In this document: in pieces, positions 54,557-63,230 of the stretch
How the letters are laid out: every line of letters starts with the position of its first letter
Position numbering within the stretch: position 1 is the first letter of the stretch
DNA from: CAYGZA01 sp964354135
GTDB taxonomy: Bacteria > Planctomycetota > Planctomycetia > Pirellulales > Thermoguttaceae
DNA: 64,000 nucleotides
NCBI GenBank assembly: GCA_964354135.1
Contig: CAYGZA010000001.1
Coordinates: forward strand, 1 to 64,000
Reading direction: 5' to 3'
The notes under the pieces: generated by a model
The model's input: only the letters and a program-made list of their open reading frames with translations
Database searches by the model: none
What the model was told of the DNA's origin: nothing
Translations under genes and position numbers: made by a program

Positions 54557-54600
54557 CCAGAGGGGGCTTGACAACCGCGCGAGCATGGTGGGAGGATTGA
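54557..54600 (+). repeat. Promoter-like direct repeat, copy A
   Basis: Contains TTGACAACC (from 54568) and GGGAGGATT. It is repeated with small changes 142 bases downstream (54699-54742). The TTGACA suggests a copied promoter, though no good -10 at 17 bases is seen. Confidence 0.6.
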
Positions 54601-54641
54601 CGCTTAGGTGAAAAGGCTGCGCCGCCGAAAGCCCCGGTCCG

Positions 54642-54713
54642 ATGGATGAGTACCAGATCTTCTTCGCGCGATCGGCCCGAAAGGAACTCGAAGCCCTGCC
54701 AGGGGGGCCTTGA
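54642..54713 (+). pseudogene. N-terminal fragment of a RelE/ParE-type toxin
   Basis: The frame reads MDEYQIFFARSARKELEALP, then GGP and a stop. This is the usual beginning of RelE/ParE-family ribonuclease toxins (about 90 residues when complete). Similarity ends at the beginning of repeat copy B, so the rest was lost or replaced at that point. No antitoxin gene is recognisable beside it. Confidence 0.65.
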
Positions 54714-54742
54714 CAACCACGCGGACGTTGGGGAGGATTAGA
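54699..54742 (+). repeat. Promoter-like direct repeat, copy B
   Basis: Second copy of the 54557-54600 repeat, with TTGACA at 54710-54715. Its left end coincides with the break in the RelE-like fragment. Confidence 0.6.
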
Positions 54743-54970
54743 TGCGCGCCGGTCACGGGCTTTCCCAGGTCGGTTGCACGAGCCCACAACGACGCGACTT
54801 GGCCGAAGCCATGGGATCGTCAACACGCCAACATGGTCGGCTTCCTTCTCCACGCCTGGAGGCAGGCCGCTCTCCCTGCCGATCGCAAGCCCAACCTGCC
54901 CGACAGCGCCGCACGGGCGTTTTGGGCAGAAACCATATAAGACGTAGTTAGGGCATAGAGAGGAGGAGAT

Positions 54971-55426
54971 GTGAAACGTGACACGCACTATACAAGTTGG
55001 GCCGCCACGTTGGCAACGGCTGCGGAGCTTGCACGGAAGTGTTACGACGCAACAATTACATTTGGAAACACCCCCAAAGTGGATCTACTTGCGGCAACAA
55101 AGGACGGTCCAGCATTCAAGGTTCAGGTCAAAGGGATCAGTGGGGAATACGCACTGCGCATCCAGAAGAGCTTCTTCGATATGCCAACCCAACAGGACCT
55201 CTTTCTCTTCATCGTAGTGGTTCCTGACCAAGACAAGGAAGAGCGTTTTCAGTTCTTTATTATGACCCATGAGGAGTCCAAGAAAGCTTACGCTTCAATG
55301 GGAACAGTCAAGCGGGACGGCTCACCATACAAGGAGGGCAACGAAGGACTGACTTGGGGAGTCGTCAAGGCGCACAAAGACCGTTGGGACAAACTTCCTG
55401 GCGGCATGTCAGATAGGAAGCCATAA
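54971..55426 (+). CDS. Solitary PD-(D/E)xK nuclease-like protein
   Basis: A 151-residue protein with the pattern of a small PD-(D/E)xK nuclease: a helix with Glu19 (LATAAELARK), Asp38 in TPKVDLLAAT, and Gln52-x-Lys54 in FKVQVKG. The QxK form is known in Mrr-like and related enzymes. The rest (QKSFFDMPTQQDLFLFIVVV, RWDKLPGG) is typical of short orphan relatives that I recall only as hypothetical proteins. The GTG start at 54971 follows AGGAGGA at 54961-54967. One sampled 60-base line is 48% G+C, much lower than neighbours, which suggests recent transfer. No methylase or partner is adjacent. Confidence 0.7.
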   Translation: MKRDTHYTSWAATLATAAELARKCYDATITFGNTPKVDLLAATKDGPAFKVQVKGISGEYALRIQKSFFDMPTQQDLFLFIVVVPDQDKEERFQFFIMTHEESKKAYASMGTVKRDGSPYKEGNEGLTWGVVKAHKDRWDKLPGGMSDRKP

Positions 55427-55593
55427 CCAGCGCCTGGAGGACGACGCGGAAGACCGCGCGGCTCAGGCGCATCGTTGGGGAGCAAGCGATCTCGCGGCCG
55501 TTCCTTGGCTGGCCGTGGCAGTCGCCTCAGCCCTCGCGTACAATCCCGGACGCTGGTTTCCGATTGACCTGCGCGTGTTAGGAGGTTGTCGCC

Positions 55594-58500
55594 ATGGCTT
55601 TGCGCTTCGGTTTCCTCGTTGCGATGAGACTCCGCTTGAACTGTGCAATCTTCTTGGCGGTGCTTCTGGCGGCTGTATCTCGGTCGTCTCTGCCCGCGGC
55701 CGTGCCGGGGCCCGAGTCGTATGCCAAAATGATCGCCGCTGAGCCCGACCTGGTCGCCCACTGGGCCTTCGACGGAAGCCTCAACGACGCCCAGGGCAAG
55801 GCCGACGCCCAGCCCAAGGGCGGCCAACCGCAGTTCACCCAAGGCCCCGGTGGTGACAAGGCCCTGCTGCTGGAGAAGCGCCGGTACGTCACCATGGGCA
55901 ACACGCCGGAACTCGACTTGCCCGAGACGACGGTCGAGCTGTGGTTCCGGCTCGATTTCAACCCGGGCCCGGGCTACAACCCGTGCCTCATCGCCAAGCG
56001 GGCCGACGGCGATCACGCGCAGACGCGGTTCAGCGTCCACGCGATGGGCGATTACTCGGCCCTGGCGATCTGGAACGGCCGGGCGGTGATGATCTACCGC
56101 GTCGGCGACGGGCCGCTGGTGCGCGGCCGGTGGTATCACTTGGCGGTGACCTGCACGGCCAAGGAAATGCGGATGTTCGTGGGCGGGGTTCCGTGCGAGT
56201 TGGAGGGGCCGGGCGAGGTCTTTCAGTTCGACCGGAAGAACCTGCCGCTTTCGATCGGCTCGTCGCAGCCCAAGGGTGCGGAACTGTTGACCTGCGCGAT
56301 CGACGAGGTGGCGATCTACCGCCGGGCACTCGACGAGAAGCAGATCGTCGCGCACGTGGACACGATGGGCTTTCAGAAGGACCGCCTGGAGCTAGTCGAG
56401 GCCCGCGAGGCCCACATCGAGAAGGAGGCGAGACTCCGCGCCAAACAGGACGCCAGGCGCGAGGCCCGGCGCAACGCGATCCTTTCAGACGCCGCCCTAT
56501 TTGACACCCCCGGACCGACGCTGTACGCGGACAAGCACTTGGAAGCGATCAGCTTCCCGATCGGCGGCATCGGCACCGGCTCGATCCAGATGAACGGCCG
56601 GGCCGAGCGGCACATCTGGCAGATCTTCAACAACCACAAACACGCCTTCGTGCCCAACAGCTTCTTCGCGGTCAGCGTGAAACGGGGCAATGACAAGCCC
56701 GTTCTTCGCGCCTTGCAGACGACGCCGGTTGGCCCCTTCCCCGCGATGAAGTCGCTCCGTCTCGGGGGTGACTATCCAAGAGCGGTGTACATGTTCGAGG
56801 ACGACCAGATCCCCTTGGATGTTGTGCTGTTGGCTTTCAATCCGCTCGTTCCACTGAATGCCAAGGACTCCTCGATCCCGTGTGCGATCTTCTGGCTTGC
56901 GGCGTCCAACCCGACCGATCGAACGGTGGAGGTTACGTTCCTGGCGACCCAGCAGAACGCCGTCGGGTACCTTGGCGATGCACCGATCCAAGGCCGGGCT
57001 TATCCCGGTTACGGCGGCAACCGAAACCGGATCGTGCAGCGTCCCAAGGCCACCTTCCTCCACATGACAGCCGACAAACCGAAGGATGCCCGCGGCCATG
57101 GCGACATGGTCCTTGCCGTGCTGGCCGAAAGCGCCAAGGGCGCCGCCTCCTGGGGGACGCTCGAAGAACTCGCCAAGGGTTTGGCGGCTCCGGGGACGCT
57201 CGCTCAGACGGCCGAAGCGGGGCCAACGCCGGCAGGCCAGACGATCGACGGAGCCGTATGGGTTGCGTTCTCCCTGAAGCCGAAAGAGGAACGCACCGTT
57301 CCCTTCGTCCTGACCTGGCACTTCCCCAATGTCCGCCACGGCACCAGCGAGTGGAACGCCCAGGGCAACATGTACGCCAACAGGTGGCCCGACGCCATGA
57401 CCGTGGCCACGTACTTGGAGTCCAATCTGAGGAACCTGGACGCGAAGACTCGCCTCTACCAGGACCTGCTCTACCAGACGAACCTGCCCCATTGGTTCCT
57501 GGATCGCATCAGCTCCCAGGTGGCCGTGCTGCGGAGCCAGACGTGCTATTGGGGCAAGGACGGATACTTCGGCGGCTGGGAGGGCTGCGGCACCGGGAGC
57601 GGCTGCTGCCACGGCAACTGCAACCACGTCTGGCATTATGCCCAGGCCCACGCCCGGCTCTTCCCCGAGATCGCCCGGCGGATGCGCCAACAGGAGTTCC
57701 GCTACCAGGCCGCCGACGGCGCGATCCCGCACCGGCAGTTCGCCTCGTTCCCGGCCTTCGATGGCCAGTGCGGAGCCGTGCTCAACTCCTACCGCGAGCA
57801 CCTGATGAGCCAAGACCGCAAGTGGCTCGACGCGAATTGGCCGAACATCCGCCGCGCGATGAACTACACGATCGTCACATGGGACAAGGACGAGGACGGC
57901 GTCCTGGCCGGGCCGCAGTGGAACACGCTCGACGGGGCGCTGGGCGGCAGCACCTCGTGGCTCGGCACGATGTATCTGGCCGCCCTGGCCGCCGCAGAGA
58001 AGATGGCCCTCCTGGAGAACGATCCGGAGAGCGCGAAACGCTACGCGCGAATTCGGGCCTCGGGCTCGAAAAAGCAGGACGAAACCCTCTTCAACGGCGA
58101 GTACTACATCCAGATCCCCGATAAAGAGCCCCGCGAGGACTATGGGACCGGCTGCGCGATCGACCAGCTTCTCGGCCAGTGGTGGGCGCACCAGTTGGAC
58201 CTCGGCTGGCTCTATCCGCCCGACCACGTCCACACGGCCCTGTGGTCGCTCTTCATCTACAACTTCCGCGGCACAATGGAGGGCTTGAAACAGGTCCCGC
58301 GCAAGTTCGTGGCCGATGAGGACCCCGGCACGCAGATGATCACCTGGCCGAAAGGCCCGCGGCCGCCCAAGGTGATTCTCTACGGCGACGAGGTGATGAC
58401 CGGCTTCGAGTACTCGGCCGCCGCCGCGATGATCCAGGCCGGGTTAATGCAGGAGGGCTTCGCAATGGTCCGGGCGATTGCCACGCGCTACGACGGCCGC

Positions 58501-58986
58501 CTGCGGACCGCCCTGACGCCCGGCGACACGTCCTCCTGGGGCTACAGCGGCAATCCCTTCGGCGACGACGAGTGCGGCAAGTTCTACGCCCGGGCGATGA
58601 GTTCCTGGTCGCTCCTTCTGGCGTGCCAGGGGTTTGTTTACGATGGCCCGGCAGGGCTGATCGGCTTCCGACCGGTGTGGAAACCGGAGGACCACATTTC
58701 CTTCTTCACCGCGGCCGAGGGCTGGGGGCTCTTCAAGCAGCAACGGAGGGGCCAGGCCCAAACGGAACGAATCGAGGTCCACTATGGGCGGCTCAAGGTC
58801 GCGGCCCTGGTGTTTCAGGTCCCGGAAGGGGCCCGAGTGAAAGAGGTCTGGGTCGCCGAGGGAGACAAGCCGGTGGCCGCGCGTTTCGCTGCCGACACCA
58901 GCGAAATCCGCATAACCCTGGAGAAGCCGACGGTGATCGACCGCGGCGGCGGACTGGAGGTCACAATCCGCCTGGCGGGAACCTGA
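55594..58986 (+). CDS. Exported LamG-like plus GH116-like glycoside hydrolase
   Basis: An 1130-residue protein with a signal peptide (CAIFLAVLLAAVSRSSLPAA), a concanavalin/LamG-type domain at about residues 45-260 (VAHWAFDGSLNDAQGK, TVELWFRLDF, AIDEVAIYRRALDEKQI), and a coiled linker (EAHIEKEARLRAKQDARREA). A C-terminal part resembles glycoside hydrolase family 116 (GBA2-like), with ISFPIGGIGTGSIQMNG, PHWFLDRISSQVAVLRSQTC and AIDQLLGQWWAHQLDLGW. The Asp of AIDQLLGQW fits the expected acid/base position. At the place of the expected nucleophile Glu the sequence reads DGVLAGPQWNTLD. GGAGG lies before the ATG at 55594. Confidence 0.8.
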   Translation: MALRFGFLVAMRLRLNCAIFLAVLLAAVSRSSLPAAVPGPESYAKMIAAEPDLVAHWAFDGSLNDAQGKADAQPKGGQPQFTQGPGGDKALLLEKRRYVTMGNTPELDLPETTVELWFRLDFNPGPGYNPCLIAKRADGDHAQTRFSVHAMGDYSALAIWNGRAVMIYRVGDGPLVRGRWYHLAVTCTAKEMRMFVGGVPCELEGPGEVFQFDRKNLPLSIGSSQPKGAELLTCAIDEVAIYRRALDEKQIVAHVDTMGFQKDRLELVEAREAHIEKEARLRAKQDARREARRNAILSDAALFDTPGPTLYADKHLEAISFPIGGIGTGSIQMNGRAERHIWQIFNNHKHAFVPNSFFAVSVKRGNDKPVLRALQTTPVGPFPAMKSLRLGGDYPRAVYMFEDDQIPLDVVLLAFNPLVPLNAKDSSIPCAIFWLAASNPTDRTVEVTFLATQQNAVGYLGDAPIQGRAYPGYGGNRNRIVQRPKATFLHMTADKPKDARGHGDMVLAVLAESAKGAASWGTLEELAKGLAAPGTLAQTAEAGPTPAGQTIDGAVWVAFSLKPKEERTVPFVLTWHFPNVRHGTSEWNAQGNMYANRWPDAMTVATYLESNLRNLDAKTRLYQDLLYQTNLPHWFLDRISSQVAVLRSQTCYWGKDGYFGGWEGCGTGSGCCHGNCNHVWHYAQAHARLFPEIARRMRQQEFRYQAADGAIPHRQFASFPAFDGQCGAVLNSYREHLMSQDRKWLDANWPNIRRAMNYTIVTWDKDEDGVLAGPQWNTLDGALGGSTSWLGTMYLAALAAAEKMALLENDPESAKRYARIRASGSKKQDETLFNGEYYIQIPDKEPREDYGTGCAIDQLLGQWWAHQLDLGWLYPPDHVHTALWSLFIYNFRGTMEGLKQVPRKFVADEDPGTQMITWPKGPRPPKVILYGDEVMTGFEYSAAAAMIQAGLMQEGFAMVRAIATRYDGRLRTALTPGDTSSWGYSGNPFGDDECGKFYARAMSSWSLLLACQGFVYDGPAGLIGFRPVWKPEDHISFFTAAEGWGLFKQQRRGQAQTERIEVHYGRLKVAALVFQVPEGARVKEVWVAEGDKPVAARFAADTSEIRITLEKPTVIDRGGGLEVTIRLAGT

Positions 58987-58997
58987 CCGCTCGGACA

Positions 58998-59083
58998 GGG
59001 TGGCATGCTCTCACGACGCTCAGCGTCGGGTGAGCATGTCAGGACATGCCGACCCTGCCTGCGGCAGTGACGGCATGCCACCC
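58998..59083 (+). repeat. 86-base palindromic element, copy 1
   Basis: The element begins GGGTGGCATGC and ends GCATGCCACCC, an 11-base terminal inverted repeat. Internal parts can pair too. Its reverse complement occurs at 61163-61248 with three mismatches in 86. It starts 12 bases after the GH116-like stop. Confidence 0.92.
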
Positions 59084-59162
59084 AGCCGATTACCTTGGCC
59101 GGAAATTGACCCGCCCGGCCGGCTGTGCGATACTTACCGTCACCCCCTTGGAGATACTTGCC

Positions 59163-60134
59163 ATGAACCATTCACTCCATCGTCGCGATTTTCTGGCCGC
59201 CTCGGCGGCCGCAGGCGTGGGCCTGCTCGCTTGCGGCCGCGTGCAGGCCGCTCCGTTTGCGACCAAGCTTCAGAAGGCCATGATAGACGCCCCCACCGAG
59301 GCCGCCCTGAAGCGCTACAAGGACGCCGGCTTCGACGGCATCGAGACGGCCCTCTGGAAAACCACCACGGCCGAGGCCGCCAAGGCCCGTGAGGCGGCCG
59401 AGAAGATCGGAATGAAGATCCACTCCGTCCTGTTCGGCTGGGCCAACTTCAACAGCCCGGACGAGAAGCAGGTGGCCGGCGACGTCGAGAACGTGAAGAC
59501 CGCGCTGCGGGCGGCCAAGGCGTACGGGGCTTCGGCGGTGCTCTTGGTCCCTTGCCGCACCGGGGTCGGTCCGATCCCGAAGCCTTGGGACTTCCGCATC
59601 CGCTTCGACGAAAACACCGGCCACGTGACCCAAGTGGTCGAGGGCGACAATTCCAAGTACCAAGCCTACATCGAGGCCCAAAACCACGCCACCGACACCT
59701 CGCGCAAGGCCGTGGAGCAACTGATTCCCGTGGCCGAGGAGACGGGGGTGCAGATCGCCCTGGAGAACGTCTGGAACAACCTCTGGGTCAGGCCGCGGCT
59801 GTTTGCCCACTTCGTGGCCTCGTTCAAGAACCCTTGGGTGCGGGCCTACTTCGACATCGGCAACCACGTCCGCTACGCCCCGCCGGAGCGGTGGATCCGG
59901 GCGTTGGGCAAGCTGACCGTCAAGCTCCACGTGAAGGATTTCAAGCTCGACAGAGACCATCCCAGCGGGCAAGGCGGCACGTTCGTCCATCCCCGCGACG
60001 GCAGCATCAACTGGCCGCTGGTGCGCGAGGAGATCGAGAAGGTCGGCTACAACGGCTTCTTGACGATCGAAGACGGCGGCCTGCCGCTGGCCGCGTTCAG
60101 CGAGCGGCTCGACCTGATCATCGCCGGCAAGTAG
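59163..60134 (+). CDS. Tat-exported sugar phosphate isomerase/epimerase-like TIM-barrel protein
   Basis: A 323-residue protein of the xylose-isomerase-like TIM-barrel family (AP endonuclease 2 superfamily). It has a twin-arginine-type signal (HRRDFLAASAAAGVGLLACG) and metal-binding residues visible in VQIALENVWNN (Glu), AYFDIGNHVR (Asp), KLHVKDFK (His) and FLTIEDGG (Glu). It should isomerise or epimerise a ketose or keto-sugar outside the cytoplasm. It is 24 bases upstream of the Gfo/Idh-like gene; both lie between the two 86-base elements. Confidence 0.9.
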   Translation: MNHSLHRRDFLAASAAAGVGLLACGRVQAAPFATKLQKAMIDAPTEAALKRYKDAGFDGIETALWKTTTAEAAKAREAAEKIGMKIHSVLFGWANFNSPDEKQVAGDVENVKTALRAAKAYGASAVLLVPCRTGVGPIPKPWDFRIRFDENTGHVTQVVEGDNSKYQAYIEAQNHATDTSRKAVEQLIPVAEETGVQIALENVWNNLWVRPRLFAHFVASFKNPWVRAYFDIGNHVRYAPPERWIRALGKLTVKLHVKDFKLDRDHPSGQGGTFVHPRDGSINWPLVREEIEKVGYNGFLTIEDGGLPLAAFSERLDLIIAGK

Positions 60135-60158
60135 CCGCAACCGCAGAAGGAGATCCCC

Positions 60159-61151
60159 ATGAATTCGCACGCGAAGATCTTGCCGTTCCTTTGCGGCATC
60201 CTGGTGCTTTGCCTCTTCACGTCCGGTCTTGCCGCGGAGCCGGGCAAGCCGATCCGCGTCGGACTGATCGGGCTGGACACGTCGCACGCCACCGAGTTCA
60301 CCCGGCTCATCAACGACCCGAAGAACACCGGCGACCTGGCCGACATCAAGGTGGTGGCCGGCTTCCCCGGCGGCAGCCCCGATCTGCCGGACAGTTGGGA
60401 TCGGGTCAAGGGCTACACCGAGGAACTCCGCAAGAAGGGAATCGAGATCGTTCCGTCCATCGACGAGCTCTTGAAGAAGGTGGACGCGGTGATGCTCGAA
60501 AGCATCGACGGCCGGCCCCACTTGGCACAGGCCAGGCCGGTGATCGCCGCGGGCAAGCCGATCTACATCGACAAGCCGATGGCCGGCTCGCTGGCCGACG
60601 TGCTGGTGATCTTCCGGCTGGCGAAGGAGGCCAAGGTGCCGTGCTTCTCGGCCTCGTCGCTCCGCTTCAGCGCCGGCTTCCAGGCGGCCCGGAGCGGCAA
60701 GTTCGGCGAGGTCCGCAAGTGTACCGCCTGGAGTCCGATGCACGTCGAGCCGCACCACCCCGACCTGTTCTGGTACGCGGTGCACGGGGCGGAAACCCTG
60801 TATACGATCATGGGTCCGGGCTGCAAGACGGTGACCCGGCCCGCCCCGGAGAAGGTGGTCGGAGTTTGGGCCGGCGGGCGGGAAGGGACCTTCGTGGCCA
60901 AGAACGGCTACGGGGCCGAGGTCGCGGGGACCCAAGGGAGCGGCTCCGCCGGCACGTACGACGGCTACAAGCCGCTCCTGGTCGAGGTGGCCAGGTTCTT
61001 CAAGACCGGCAAGCCCCCGGTGGCCGAGGAAGAGACGATCGAGATCTTCGCCTTCATGGAGGCCGCCGACGAGAGCAAGCGGCAGGGCGGCGCCCCGGTC
61101 TCCATCGAAAGCGTGATGGAGAAGGCGCGCCAGGCCGCCGAGAAACGCTGA
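60159..61151 (+). CDS. Exported Gfo/Idh/MocA-family oxidoreductase
   Basis: A 330-residue NAD(P)-dependent oxidoreductase with a Sec-type signal peptide (FLCGILVLCLFTSGLAAEP). The Rossmann region is VGLIGLDTSHATEF, with a less usual glycine pattern (GLIGLDTS). IYIDKPMAGS carries the family's Asp-Lys. The C-terminal domain has WYAVHGAETLYTIMGPG. The AGAAGGAGAT ahead of the ATG is a good ribosome-binding site. It probably acts on the same sugar as the isomerase before it. Confidence 0.89.
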   Translation: MNSHAKILPFLCGILVLCLFTSGLAAEPGKPIRVGLIGLDTSHATEFTRLINDPKNTGDLADIKVVAGFPGGSPDLPDSWDRVKGYTEELRKKGIEIVPSIDELLKKVDAVMLESIDGRPHLAQARPVIAAGKPIYIDKPMAGSLADVLVIFRLAKEAKVPCFSASSLRFSAGFQAARSGKFGEVRKCTAWSPMHVEPHHPDLFWYAVHGAETLYTIMGPGCKTVTRPAPEKVVGVWAGGREGTFVAKNGYGAEVAGTQGSGSAGTYDGYKPLLVEVARFFKTGKPPVAEEETIEIFAFMEAADESKRQGGAPVSIESVMEKARQAAEKR

Positions 61152-61162
61152 CGAGTGCAGGA

Positions 61163-61248
61163 GGGTGGCATGCCGTCACTGCCGCAGGCAGGGTCGGCAT
61201 GTCATGACATGCTCACCCGGCGCTGCGCGTCGTGAGAGCATGCCACCC
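61163..61248 (-). repeat. 86-base palindromic element, copy 2 (inverted)
   Basis: Reverse complement of the element at 58998-59083 with 83 of 86 bases identical. It begins 11 bases after the oxidoreductase stop. Confidence 0.92.
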
Positions 61249-61252
61249 TCCG

Positions 61253-61287
61253 AAGACTTCCGAGGTCTCCAAGACTTCGGAAGTCTT
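61253..61287 (+). terminator. Terminator-like hairpin after the oxidoreductase gene
   Basis: AAGACTTCCGA and TCGGAAGTCTT form an 11-bp stem with a 13-base loop and a short T run, just past the inverted 86-base element. The U tract is weak, so confidence is moderate. Confidence 0.5.
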
Positions 61288-61334
61288 TTCGCTCGCCGTG
61301 AAAGCCGATTCGCGTCCTGAAGGAGTCCATATCC

Positions 61335-63122
61335 ATGTCGCTTCTTGGAAAGCCCGCCGTGGCACTGTACACGGTGATTCTCGCGTGGCAGGGCGGCATC
61401 GCTGCACGGGCCGGCGAGCCCGCGCTGCGCCACTCCGACGTCGTCTTCATGTACGACAATCCGAGGCAGTACGAAGCCTACGGCTGCACGGTCCTCGGCT
61501 GGGCCGGCTCGGGCGATCCCAAGCACGTGGAAGCGGCCCACGCCCAGGGAGTGCGGCTGTTCTGCTCCAGCGTCGGCTTTCTCACCGAGTGGTCCCGGGT
61601 GATCGACTCGAGCCCCGACGATTTTCTCGACGCCGCCTGCCGCAACTTCGAGGGCAAGCCGTTCGTCGTGCCGTGGCTCTGGGACCACAAGCACAAAGGG
61701 CAGCCGGCCTGGTGGTGGTGTACCAACAGCCCGCTCTATCGGAAGTACCTCGAAAGCCGCATCGCCGGGATCATGAAGGCCCCGTTGGACGGCCTGCACA
61801 TCGACGATTACCGCGGCACCTCGGGCGCCGTGACCTGGCTTTCGGCGGGCTTCTGCCGGCACTGCACGGCGGGTTTCCGCGAGCACCTCCGACAAAACGT
61901 GTCCCAAGAGAAGCTCTCAGCCCTGGGCATTACCGACCTGGCGAAGTTCGACTACCGGCAGTTCCTCATCGACCGCGGCGTGACGCCGGAGCGATACCGC
62001 AACGAGCGGTACAAGCTGCCCCTGGCCGCCGAGTTCCTCGATTTCCAGGTCAAGGCCAACGACGCCTTCGTGGCCCAGTACCGCAAGCGAGCCGAAGAGT
62101 TCCGCGGCAAGCCTCTGGCCCTGTGCGTCAACTCGGGAGTCACCGACCCGCACGGCCTGATGATCGCGCCGCAGTTGAGTTACTTCTGCTGCGAGGTCGG
62201 CCAGGACGCGGCGGCCCGCAAGGTCTCCGTGATTCCCGTCTATCCCTACAAGCTGGCGGACGGCCTCGGCCGGCCGGTGGCGTCAACCGCCTGGGGTTGG
62301 GACTGGGCGTACGTCGCGGAGCACAAGCTCCCTTGCCTGGTCCGCACGTGGATTGCGGTCTCGTATGCCTTCGGGCACAACTTCATGGCCCCGCACCGCC
62401 AGTGGTGCTACACGGAGAAGAAAGGGACCCACTGGTACGACGGCCCGGCCGGGGAGTATGCCTGGGTGTACCAGTTCGTGCGCGAGAGCGCCAGGCTCTT
62501 GGATCGCTACGAGGCCGTGGCCCCGGTGGCCGTGGTCTACGACAATGCGGCCCGCTGCCGCAACCAGGCCGCCATCGAGCCGATCTGCACCGCCCTGGCC
62601 GATAAGAACATCCCCTTCACCGTGCTCGTGGCGGGCGACGACTGGCTCGACTACCGCCTCGACCCGAAGAAGCTGGCCGGCTTCAAGGCCGTGATCCTCG
62701 CCGGCCAGTTCGCCGGAGACGAAGCCCAGCGGAAACTCATCGAGCAGGTGCGGGCCGAAGGCCGTCTCGTGCTTTGGCCCGACGTGAAGCAACTGGAGAA
62801 GCTCGCGCCGCCTTCGGTTGCCGTGGACGAATCGAGCGACGTGCTGGCCGTGCCGCGGGCGATTCCCGGCGACCCGGCGGCCGCGGCGGTCGTTCACTTG
62901 CTCAACCGCCGATACGACGGCCAGAAGGACGCGATGATTCCCCAGGGGGGCTTTACCCTTCGGCTGCGGCACGATTTGTTCGCCGGGCGAAAGCTCACTA
63001 AGGCCGTGCTCCATGCCCCGAAGGCCGAGCCGCAGACGTTGGAACTCAAGTCCGAGGGCGAACATACGATCGTGCGAGTGCCCGAATTGGCATTTTGGGG
63101 CGTTGTGGAGTTGAGCCCGTAA
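61335..63122 (+). CDS. Exported putative glycoside hydrolase-like protein
   Basis: A 595-residue exported protein (N-terminal hydrophobic segment PAVALYTVILAWQGGIAAR). The first 340 residues look like a TIM barrel (HSDVVFMYDNPRQYEAYGC, GLHIDDYRG, FCCEVGQD, ASTAWGWDWAYV). The rest resembles the second and third domains of GH42-type proteins (VAVVYDNAAR, FKAVILAGQFAGDEAQRKLI, then a beta-rich end). The Asp pair in HIDDYRG near residue 158 could be catalytic. I cannot name a family or substrate. It belongs by position with the sugar-processing genes around it. Confidence 0.7.
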   Translation: MSLLGKPAVALYTVILAWQGGIAARAGEPALRHSDVVFMYDNPRQYEAYGCTVLGWAGSGDPKHVEAAHAQGVRLFCSSVGFLTEWSRVIDSSPDDFLDAACRNFEGKPFVVPWLWDHKHKGQPAWWWCTNSPLYRKYLESRIAGIMKAPLDGLHIDDYRGTSGAVTWLSAGFCRHCTAGFREHLRQNVSQEKLSALGITDLAKFDYRQFLIDRGVTPERYRNERYKLPLAAEFLDFQVKANDAFVAQYRKRAEEFRGKPLALCVNSGVTDPHGLMIAPQLSYFCCEVGQDAAARKVSVIPVYPYKLADGLGRPVASTAWGWDWAYVAEHKLPCLVRTWIAVSYAFGHNFMAPHRQWCYTEKKGTHWYDGPAGEYAWVYQFVRESARLLDRYEAVAPVAVVYDNAARCRNQAAIEPICTALADKNIPFTVLVAGDDWLDYRLDPKKLAGFKAVILAGQFAGDEAQRKLIEQVRAEGRLVLWPDVKQLEKLAPPSVAVDESSDVLAVPRAIPGDPAAAAVVHLLNRRYDGQKDAMIPQGGFTLRLRHDLFAGRKLTKAVLHAPKAEPQTLELKSEGEHTIVRVPELAFWGVVELSP

Positions 63123-63128
63123 CTCGGC

Positions 63129-63194
63129 CACGGACCTGCGAGACGCACGTCACGGACCGGCGAGACGCGCGTCACGGACCGGCGAGACGCCGGT
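63129..63194 (+). repeat. Three tandem copies of a 22-base unit
   Basis: The unit is CACGGACCGGCGAGACGCGC plus GT; copies start at 63129, 63151 and 63173 with one to three changes each. They lie between two genes, 37 bases before the last start codon. Confidence 0.8.
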
Positions 63195-63230
63195 CCTACT
63201 GAGATTCGCTCCATTGACGAGGGAGAAGCG

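Larger units (their letters stand above)
54450..54970. other. 521-base region with repeat pair and toxin fragment
   Basis: Apart from the RelE-like fragment at 54642-54713 and the direct repeats at 54557 and 54699, no gene is supported. The final 60 bases are AT-richer and precede the nuclease-like gene; they probably hold its promoter. Confidence 0.5.

Noticed and set aside
63129..63194. Short CRISPR array
   Set aside because: Three 22-base copies without unique spacers; a tandem repeat.
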